From NCBI RefSeq assembly GCF_014490575.1, contig NZ_CP061033.1, positions 2,046,001 to 2,110,000 of the forward strand: a stretch of DNA of 64,000 bases. The letters run 5' to 3'. Position numbers and translations under genes: made by a program. The stretch is from Corynebacterium zhongnanshanii (lineage in GTDB: Bacteria; Actinomycetota; Actinomycetes; Mycobacteriales; Mycobacteriaceae). The notes beneath the pieces were generated by a model. It was not told where the DNA came from. It ran no database searches and saw only the letters and a list, made by a program, of their open reading frames with translations. Positions 26,705-33,499 of the stretch are shown piece after piece (the first letter of the stretch is position 1; the number at the start of each line of letters is the position of its first letter).

Positions 26705-27521
26705 AAAATGCGGAGGGCAGCCTGGTTCGTCTCGTAGAAGCCCGCATTCTGGCAGAAAATATCTCTCCCCCAGAATAAGGATGCAAGATTATGACACCAA
26801 AGCTGGTCGAGTCGTGACACACTGCCCGGCAGTGAACACAGACAGCACAATGTGATGCGCGGGTAGTTGCACCGCTACCTGAAAACTTCGCCGACGAAAA
26901 CGCCAAGCTACGGCTCAAAAACCGGGATCTGCGGGACACCAACGAGTTATTGAAGGCTGCCTCGGCTTTTTCTCGCCTCAGTTCTCGGCCCACAACGTCG
27001 ACAAGGATCCAGTTCATTGATAAGCATCTGATAAGCATCAGAATCGCTTCACAGCCAGGTTCATTTGCTCGACGCTGAAGAAGCGCCGCCAAGGTGGATT
27101 CTGGCATGCGCTTCGTCGTGAAGGCACCGATATCGGCCGTGAGCAGACTGTCCATCTGATGCACCTAGCACAGCTAAAGGTAGCGCCCCTGTAACCACAC
27201 GTTCGTCTCACGGTTATGATCTGCGCCCTGACCTGATCATGCGTCAGTTCACGGCCGGGAAGCCGAATGCATTTGTGAGTGGCCGACATTACCTATGCTC
27301 GAACACGTCAAGGGATTCGTATACGCCGTTTTTGCCATTGATGTGTACTCCTGTCGAATTTTCGAGTGGGCGGTATCTGATTCGATGTCTACCGAGACGT
27401 TGCCGCTACAAACGCTGAACCATGCCATTGCCTGCGCTAGGGAAACGGCTGGTCTAATTCACCATTGATAACTACGAGCCGCAATACGTCAGCATCATCT
27501 TCAACCAGAGGTTTTCCTAAT
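26705..27521 (+). pseudogene. Degraded IS3-family transposase (OrfA and OrfB remnants)
   Basis: Pieces of an IS3-type OrfA/OrfB pair can be read in several frames. EGSLVRLVEARILAENIS is OrfA-like, and DENAKLRLKNRDLRDTNELL followed by KAASAFF is the OrfA C-terminus. In the OrfB integrase core, VADITYARTRQG is followed by YAVFAIDVYSCRIFEWAVSD and LNHAIACARETAGLIHH. Stops and frameshifts separate every piece, so the element is inactive. It marks the left edge of the island directly after the helicase gene. Confidence 0.75.
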
Positions 27522-27596
27522 ATGAAATTGTTGCCTCCACCGGCGAATTTTGACTGATGGGGCCGTCCACTGGTATTTCAGCACTTTTAATGACGG

Positions 27597-27674
27597 GTTC
27601 TTGGCAAAGTGCGTGCGGCAGCGCTGCCAACTAGGAGCAGGAAGCACTTGCCTAACAGCCGCTAGGATCATGAG
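27597..27674 (-). pseudogene. IS256-family transposase fragment
   Basis: About 26 codons on the minus strand read as an IS256 (mutator) core segment, including AAVRQVLPAPSWQRCRTHFA, which matches the family's conserved SWQRCRTH block. Nothing of the rest of the transposase adjoins it. Confidence 0.6.
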
Positions 27675-27758
27675 TCCAGCATGAATCTTGCACATGAAGC
27701 CCAGGCATGTTATATTCATTTAGTAAACATATTGATTTATTACAGGAACGTTCCTCAC

Positions 27759-28262
27759 TTGTCTAAGTTGCATAAGTTCTCTTTGTCGATTGCTGCCTCT
27801 ATTTTAGGTTTTGCACTACTGGCCCCTGTTGCGATGGCCGATTCTATCGGCCACTTCGAGTAATCTTACAGCAAAGCCGATACCCCCTCTTCCGCTAAGC
27901 AAATCGTTGAGGATGAAATTACTGGCGATGTTAATCACTTCGCAACCCAGACAATAATCCTTAAAAATGGAGTGAAAGCTACGGTAGAAGTTGATGTCGT
28001 AGCAGATTCTATCCGAGTTACGTCGGACAATGGCGAGAATTACCAATTTAAGCTCAGCGAACTAAAAAGTTATGTACAAAGTGCGGGCGCCGCAGAGTGA
28101 GTTGAAGCTTTAAGAAAGAAGCCTAACTCATGCCAGGTGGCAACAGGTACTGCCGATATAGCTCAACCTGCCCTGTGGGGAGCAGCCCTAGGTGGAGCTG
28201 CGGGTTCTGCTGCGGGAGCGGCAGCAAGCGCTTTCTGGTGGGGTGTAGGTTCTCCGTGTTAA
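27759..28262 (+). pseudogene. Decayed Sec-secreted small protein, possibly a bacteriocin precursor
   Basis: One continuous 167-codon frame from a TTG (AGGA about 12 bases upstream) is broken by an in-frame TAA at codon 35 (27861-27863) and a TGA at codon 114 (28098-28100). The reading starts with a clear signal peptide: MSKLHKF, a hydrophobic core, then LLAPVAMA. A polar middle domain of about 80 residues follows. The C-terminal part has one Cys, a Gly/Ala-rich hydrophobic stretch with ALWGAALGGAAG, and the end FWWGVGSPC. Such a signal peptide plus amphipathic glycine-rich tail is typical of secreted peptide toxins. The next gene encodes a small membrane protein, as an immunity gene would. 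I cannot name a family, and sequencing error could explain a stop. Confidence 0.5.
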
Positions 28263-28316
28263 CGGAAAGGTTCCTAGACGACACTAAAAGTCAAATTAAT
28301 TGTGGATTATATACCT

Positions 28317-28598
28317 ATGTCTAAAACAAAAATAAGGCACGTGTTACACCCAATGCTCGGCCTCTGGATCGCCTCCATAGTGCTCTTAATCAGCTCTGGA
28401 TCTCTGAAGTTTGATAATGGAGTGATACCTGCATTACTGATAGCCTCCGGGTCTACCGGCATTCTATCCGCACTATATGTTGATTATCTGGCGGGAAAAC
28501 ACGGTAAGAAAGAAAGCATTAATGCTACCCTCCTGACTATCACCGGAATTGAGGCGGAACCATGCTTCTACGTTTTGATTGGCTCGCTCACCATGTGA
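28317..28598 (+). CDS. Small membrane protein, possible immunity protein (93 aa)
   Basis: Not recognised as a family. It has 93 residues with two or three hydrophobic segments (about residues 13-30, 37-62 and a weaker C-terminal one) and a basic N-terminus. I choose the ATG at 28317 because the upstream alternative adds only five residues. It lies 55 bp after the broken secreted-peptide frame on the same strand, in similar AT-rich sequence. A role protecting the cell from that peptide is inference from position and topology only. The frame is intact, unlike its neighbours. Confidence 0.45.
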   Translation: MSKTKIRHVLHPMLGLWIASIVLLISSGSLKFDNGVIPALLIASGSTGILSALYVDYLAGKHGKKESINATLLTITGIEAEPCFYVLIGSLTM

Positions 28599-28652
28599 GC
28601 GATTGAAATGTGCGGCAACGCTAACTTGCAAGAGTGAAATTTCCCTAATTTA

Positions 28653-28700
28653 GTGGACGCCCGATTAATACGGATTTCCGTGTCCGTGAGAGAGGTTTAG
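28653..28700 (+). repeat. Stranded IS3-family terminal fragment
   Basis: The stretch beginning GTGGACGCCCGATTA is nearly identical to the minus-strand sequence at about 31207-31253, just upstream of the second IS3 OrfA relic. It is therefore an orphan end of the same IS type, cut off by the IS30 relic that follows. Confidence 0.6.
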
Positions 28701-28728
28701 ATTCTGGCGGCCATTGCAACAATGACGA

Positions 28729-30286
28729 CTAGTTGGACTTGATGCTACCTGTTTGTTTTAGCGCTTGGGCCATGACTTTGGCGGGAGTGATCCATCCGAG
28801 TGCTTTGCGCAGTGTGTGGTTGTGAATGTTGGCGATAATCTTAAGGTCTTCTGAACTATATGCCGACAGGTCGGTACTTTCGGGCAGATTGCGTCGTAGC
28901 CTGCCCTTGGTATTTTCGTTGGTTTCGCGCTCCCATGGTGAACCTGGATAGCAGAAGTAGATGGGCATGTCAGTGACCCTGGTAAAAGTGTTATGACCAG
29001 ACATTTCACTTTCTTGACCCCAGGTAATCGATGGCCAAATAGCCCGGTCCATGCGTGCCACTGTTGCTTCTAAAGCTGCCAGCACTTCATCGCTAGTATG
29101 ACGACCAGGAAGATGACCGAGGCCTGCAAACCGGCTGACACGCTCAACAAGAGTGATGACTGCTGAATGGTTGTCCTTACCCACAATCAGGTCACCTTCT
29201 TAGTGCTCTGGCGGGGTACGTTCCTCAACGTCGAGCGGCCGGTCATCGATGAGGACCATAGCGTCAACGAAACTCTGCTGAGCTGGATCGTTACTGCATG
29301 GTTCGCGCCTCTTCCGCTTTACCTGTCTGATGGCAGTGTCAGACCAAATTCCTTCAGCCACCCTTTGGAGTGCAGCTAGAAAGCGCCATAGATAGTTTCG
29401 TGTCTAATACTCATGTCCTTCTCATCTGAGTAATCGATCAGGAGCCGATGTGAGAATTGCTCCGATGACCATTGTGCTCGTAAACCATCGATGACATAAG
29501 TTTGTAACCGGTGGTTGGATACAAGCTTGGCTAGTTCGGGACACAACCGTCGGACGTATGCTTTCAACCGGACAGTTTCAGCCCGGTAGGGGCCGTCAGC
29601 ACTGTGATTGCGGGCCACTTCGCGTTGGATGAACGAGGCACTGTGCCCCAGGATCCACCCGATGTGATGAGACGAGGCGTTGTCGCGTAGCATCTCTGCG
29701 ATCACCACGAGCTCTTCAAAGCTGAGGTACCAGCGACTGATCGGCTTATACGGGTCTACGCCCCGGGGCAACGCTGGTGGCAGTAGGCGTCCAGGCTCGA
29801 TGACTTCAGTTCGTTCACGCAGGGCAGTCATCAGTCTGTTATACGTTGCTGCGTCACTACCCTGGGCAATGAATTCACGTCTCGAACCGCCCACCATCTT
29901 TACTCCCCGTTCGAAATCAGAAACAGCACCAGGGTCAAGACAAGCACCAGCTGCTCTAAACGCCTCCTGTGGGGACAGGCTTGCAAGCCGCAGCTGCAGA
30001 TAGTCCACTCGCCACTGGGTTTGCCGAACTCTGCGTTCATAGTGCTGAGTGTGACGTGGTCTTCAGCATCGCAGGCAATGGCGTAAGCCGCTGTGGGATT
30101 CAATCCACTTATTCCTGCTGTCCGGAAGACAGGCATACCTGCGGACACAAGCTTCACAAAGTCCCGAGCAGGCTGACTGCAACGGTCGACCGGCGGGTTG
30201 CGACGATATCGGACAACGCCACGGGCATGGCAGCAATTCAGCACGTGGTGATGGTTGCACCCCAACTGGCGTGCCGATGATCGCAC
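28729..30286 (-). pseudogene. Degraded IS30-family transposase
   Basis: Three minus-strand segments line up as one IS30 transposase. The N-terminal region (to about 29900) includes SARQLGCNHHHVL, and the middle region has ARNHSADGPYRAETVRLKAY and ends HETIYGAF. The C-terminal catalytic part (28729-29184) has GKDNHSAVITLVERVSRFAG and HNHTLRKALGWITPAKV. Between the last two, other frames still read VLIDDRPLDVEERTP and EGDLIVGKDNH. Frameshifts and in-frame stops make it non-functional. Confidence 0.8.
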
Positions 30287-30373
30287 ACTACGCCCACAAG
30301 CAAGTAAGGCAAGCAGCTACTGCTCGGCCTTTGACAAGGAATGAAACGGACCACGATTCTCAGACACCCCCTC

Positions 30374-30735
30374 TCCGGGTTAGTGCTGCAACGACCCTCT
30401 GAACCCAAGAGAAACCGGGAAATACACCGGCGCACCGATGTTGTGACCACCGTCCCTAACCGGGATGCTGTCGTCCGGCTGATTGGCGCTGTGCTGGCAG
30501 AACAGCAAGATGACTGGGTTCAGCACAAGCGCTACATGTCGCTGACCAGCCCGGCACACACCAGGGACACCAACATCACTGGCGTCATCGACAACCGACG
30601 TCCCAACGGGAAGTAGTCCGCAGCATGATCGCAGCCCACCATCGGGCCCGGTCCGGACCCTGACTCCATCCCTGATACTGTCCCGGATTCAGAAAGGACA
30701 GATACACCACTACCCCGGACTTGACCGATCTGCTG
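30374..30735 (+). pseudogene. IS256-family transposase C-terminal remnant with element end
   Basis: The plus strand reads NREIHRRTDVVTTVPNRDAV and RLIGAVLAEQQDDWVQHKRY, the conserved C-terminal block of IS256 transposases. It is followed by about 65 bp (30670-30735) that match the sequence at 32885-32942 after the larger IS256 relic, so the right element end is retained. The N-terminal 300 or more codons are gone. Confidence 0.75.
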
Positions 30736-31253
30736 ATCAAGCCCCTGGAGAAAACTGTGGCGCTTATCCTCACCTGCGTGCTTGGCTACTTGTTCTGCAG
30801 CCGACTTGTAGTACCCAGATCGGGACACTCCCAAAAGCCGTGCCATTGCCTTGATGCTGTAGATCGCCTTCTCCTGGAAGCATCAGTTCGAACTTTTCCG
30901 CTCACGTTGCTTCGCAGCGAAGAAGGCGGCTGCTTTTGACAAAAACTCATTATCCAGCTGAGACTCAGCCAATTCCCGGAGCGGCCTGGCGTTTTCCGCA
31001 CGCAGATCAGCAAGACTCCTATCACCATCAGAGCCCAGGCGTTCTCGCTCGTTTTTGACCTTTCTGCACACTGCACAGCAGCCCGGCAGACACGCCGATC
31101 TCTTCAACAACCCGGGTGATCGGCCTTTCAGACTCGATGACCAGCCGAGCTGCCTCCCGCCGGACCTCGGGAGTGTACTCCTTCCTCTGCTGCTTACTCA
31201 CAATGAACACCCTCTCCTACGGACACAAAAATCCGTACTAATCGGGCGTCCAC
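30725..31253 (-). pseudogene. Degraded IS3-family OrfA/OrfB
   Basis: On the minus strand, OrfA starts MFIVSKQQRKEYTPEVRREA with the helix-turn-helix segment ITRVVEEIGVSAGLL. It then shifts frame and continues as LRELAESQLDNEFLSKAAAF. OrfB starts at about 30846 with MARLLGVSRSGYYKSAAEQV and is truncated where it meets the IS256 remnant end. The element end at 31207-31253 has a second copy at 28653-28700. Confidence 0.75.
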
Positions 31254-31325
31254 CAAACGCGGGTGAACTCAATTTGCTTGGGAAGAGAATGAACAGGGAA
31301 AGGAACTACGGAACTTTGTTGTCTG

Positions 31326-31517
31326 CTAGGACTGCTTACCTTGCTTATAGAGGAAGTAAGATTGCACAACCATGAGAGCGAAAATGGCCCACAGGAGGCC
31401 AGTACTGTTACCTCCTACAGGAAACCAAGGGATTGCGCCGACCAGGGCGACAATGGCGAGGACAACTGAGAGGGCCAGCCAGAGGATGCGGAGCTTATTA
31501 TTTTGAAATTGGAACAT
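31326..31517 (-). CDS. Small hypothetical membrane protein (63 aa)
   Basis: Not recognised. A 63-residue product with two hydrophobic segments (about residues 9-28 and 37-55) and the end LYKQGKQS. I prefer the ATG at 31517 over a TTG 15 bp upstream; neither has a strong ribosome-binding site. A promoter-like pair (TTGACA, 16 bp, TAATGT) lies upstream on the same strand. It is one of the few intact frames in the IS-relic zone. The role is unknown. Confidence 0.4.
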   Translation of the reverse strand: MFQFQNNKLRILWLALSVVLAIVALVGAIPWFPVGGNSTGLLWAIFALMVVQSYFLYKQGKQS

Positions 31518-31640
31518 AGTAGTCGAGAACAATTCTTTTCGGGGGTACAGAATACGGGGACCGTACGTCGAGGCTACGCGTGTGCGAGGTACAGCCCCAC
31601 TGGTGATTTGAGAAATGCTCAGTAGTTATTTCACTTCTGA

Positions 31641-31668
31641 ACATTATCAGAGGAATGGGCTGTGTCAA
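31641..31668 (-). promoter_or_regulatory. Putative sigma-70-type promoter
   Basis: The minus strand reads TTGACA (31663-31668), a 16-bp spacer, then TAATGT (31641-31646). It points at the small membrane protein gene about 125 bp downstream. Confidence 0.35.
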
Positions 31669-31886
31669 GTCTTGTTGACAATGAACCTCTGATATTCGTT
31701 GGTGGAGCCTCGCTGTGCGGCGGAGGCAGAGCATGGCTGCAAGAAGTGGTTAATGGCACCCTTGGGGGCGAGACCGGTGTCCAGAGTTCTTGGATCTGCG
31801 CTACTCAGCGGGTTGCGTCCGCTAACGTGGTGCATCTGTATCCCATGGTAAGCCGCCCTCCGGCGTTCACAGGCGACCATCATAGG

Positions 31887-32942
31887 ATCCCACCGCCTAT
31901 CTCGAAGAGTTGCTCACCCAAGCCCCCGTCCTGATGTGCCAGATGCTTCGAGACTTCATCAACTAGGTCCTGTCGACCCAAGCCGACAGCATCTGTGGCG
32001 CTAACTACGCCACCGTCTCCCCTTAAGCGGCCCAACAGGTGCAACGGCTACCGAACCCGCTCGCTAGATTCCGGCCCGTACTATTACCTGTCTTGTGATG
32101 CGTTGACTACGAAAGTGCGTGAAGGTGGTCGTGTGGTGAACACCAGCGTGCGTGTTGCTACCGGCGTTAACAATGATGGCTACCGCGAACTTTTGGGTAT
32201 GCAGGTAGCCACATCAGGATCCGTGGAATCCTGGACAGGGTTCTTCTAAGACCTGAAAGCCCGTTGCCTGGGCAATGTGCACCTGGTGACCAGTGATGCC
32301 TACCTATGGATCCAAACTACTGTTGGGCACGTGCTTCTCACTGCTAGCTGGCAGCTCTGCCGCGCGCATGTCGCCAAGGACCTGTCATCAACAGCGTCGA
32401 AATGCTAGTGGACAACCCTGTCAGGAATGTTTCACTCCATCGTCCTCACTAAGCCAACGTGCAGGCTACCTGAGATTAGGCCAGGTAGGTCGTTGAATGC
32501 TTGTAACGACCGTTTCCCGGAGGTAGCAGACTCTCTGGAGGCGTCATTGGATGAGATCCTCGCATTCACACATGCGCCGAAAGTTGTGTAGGCAAAAATG
32601 TTGTCGAATAACCCCACAGAACGGCTGAACAGGAATATTCGCCGACGCGCTGACGTTGTGGGCATTTTCCCTCATCGGGATGCTGTTGTCCGGCTGGTTA
32701 GTGCCGTGGGGGCAGAACAGCATGATGACTATGCTCGACACAAGCGTTACGTGTCACTAGCTAGCTTGGAACACATCCGAAATCTCATAGCCTCCAACAC
32801 CATCAATACCAGCAAGACTGACGTCATCGAGGAAGTCACCTCATAAACTACAACCCCGCCCGGGGCGGACCCTAACCCCAGCCTTAACACTGTCCCGGAT
32901 TCAGGAAGGGCAGGAACACCACGCCCCGGACTTGCCCCATCT
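31887..32942 (+). pseudogene. IS256-family transposase with internal deletion, stops and frameshifts
   Basis: The N-terminal part reads DPTAYLEELLTQAPVLMCQM and later STQADSICGANYATVSP with in-frame stops. NGYRTRSLD is then joined directly to SGPYYYLSCDALTTKVREGG, which means roughly 100 codons between them are missing compared with the family. VATGVNNDGYRELLGMQVAT, a shifted LTASWQLCRAHVAKDL, and [20 protein letters not shown] follow, ending near 32846. The right element end (32885-32942) matches that of the remnant at 30.7 kb. It ends about 57 bp before the first lantibiotic precursor gene. Confidence 0.82.
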
Positions 32943-32948
32943 AATAAG

Positions 32949-32967
32949 TGAGGGTAGCCTTAGATTA
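32949..32967 (+). promoter_or_regulatory. DtxR-like iron box in the lantibiotic promoter region
   Basis: TGAGGGTAGCCTTAGATTA matches the DtxR/IdeR consensus TWAGGTWAGSCTWACCTWA at 15 of 19 positions, including an intact TAGCCTTA core. It lies 32-50 bp before the alpha precursor ATG, where a bound repressor would block transcription. The match was counted by eye. Confidence 0.5.
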
Positions 32968-32998
32968 CCTTTTACGTTTGAGTTCAGAGAGGATACCA

Positions 32999-33181
32999 AT
33001 GGTTAAAAACGCTGGAATTTTTGAAGAGATTTCCGACCAGTACGTACCTGAGGCTAACGCCGCTGGCCAAGGCTGGGGAACCCTAGTCACCTCGCTCAAC
33101 TGCTATGGCGCAAGCTGGGCGCTCGGCAACGAGGGCAACTTCTGCACCGGCACCATTGAGTGCCAGAAGACCTGCCAGTAA
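32999..33181 (+). CDS. lanA1: Two-peptide lantibiotic alpha precursor (LanA1)
   Basis: A 60-residue precursor. Residues 1-23 form an acidic leader ending in NAAG, and the predicted 37-residue core starts QGWGTLVTSL. The core ends CTGTIECQKTCQ, which contains the CTxTxEC lipid II-binding pattern of alpha peptides such as haloduracin alpha and lacticin 3147 A1. S39-W-A-L-G-N-E-G-N-F-C49 matches the spacing of the 11-residue ring in haloduracin alpha. Predicted rings are S39-C49, T50-C55 and T52-C59, plus an N-terminal ring from T31 or S32 to C35. AGAGAGGA precedes the ATG. The mature peptide should bind lipid II and block cell-wall synthesis together with the beta peptide. Ring assignments rest on analogy. 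Confidence 0.88.
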   Translation: MVKNAGIFEEISDQYVPEANAAGQGWGTLVTSLNCYGASWALGNEGNFCTGTIECQKTCQ

Positions 33182-33231
33182 AAACCGGCAAAGACCACCA
33201 AATCCACAATCGCAAGGGAAAGGCTTCCACC

Positions 33232-33432
33232 ATGCATAACTACTCCGCATCCAACGGCTTCATCTCTGACGAGGCTATGCTCCAGATCATCGACGCCAAC
33301 GATGCGTCCCTGTCCAACCAGGTTGCCGCTGGCACAACCTCCCCACTGTGTGTCGTCGGTGGCGCAGTCAGTGCTGCATCTGCGTACCTGGATGATGCAT
33401 GCCCAACCAGCGGCTGCACCCATTCCTGCTAA
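33232..33432 (+). CDS. lanA2: Two-peptide lantibiotic beta precursor (LanA2)
   Basis: A 66-residue precursor. The 34-residue leader contains FISDEAMLQIIDAND and ends QVAAG, and the predicted 32-residue core begins TTSPLC. The C-terminus CPTSGCTHSC matches the CPTTKCTxxC tail of beta peptides (haloduracin beta, lacticin 3147 A2), giving likely rings T59-C62 and T63-C66. C57 lacks a Ser/Thr four residues before it; S50, seven before, is the nearest candidate. C40 may close a ring with T35, T36 or S37. The ATG at 33232 has AAGGGAAAGG upstream. It lies 50 bp after lanA1. Beta peptides make pores after binding the alpha-lipid II complex. Confidence 0.88.
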   Translation: MHNYSASNGFISDEAMLQIIDANDASLSNQVAAGTTSPLCVVGGAVSAASAYLDDACPTSGCTHSC

Positions 33433-33499
33433 AGCAGTAGCCCAATTCCCCGCGGCAGTGCTCACACACGGCAGTGGGGCTTTCCTCATTTATATACCG
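33433..33499 (+). other. Possible attenuator between precursor and modification genes
   Basis: The 67-bp gap contains an imperfect inverted repeat (AGCCC near 33444 and GGGCT near 33477) followed by TTTCCTCATTT. A partial terminator here would make more precursor than enzyme, as is usual in lantibiotic operons. The structure is weak. Confidence 0.3.

Noticed and set aside
26703..27164. 153-codon minus-strand ORF in the relic zone
   Set aside because: It is antisense to recognisable IS3 OrfA/OrfB remnants; the plus strand carries the family motifs.
31662..31934. 90-codon plus-strand ORF ahead of the larger IS256 relic
   Set aside because: It is antisense to the promoter-like region of the small minus-strand gene, runs into the relic in another frame, and shows no motif.
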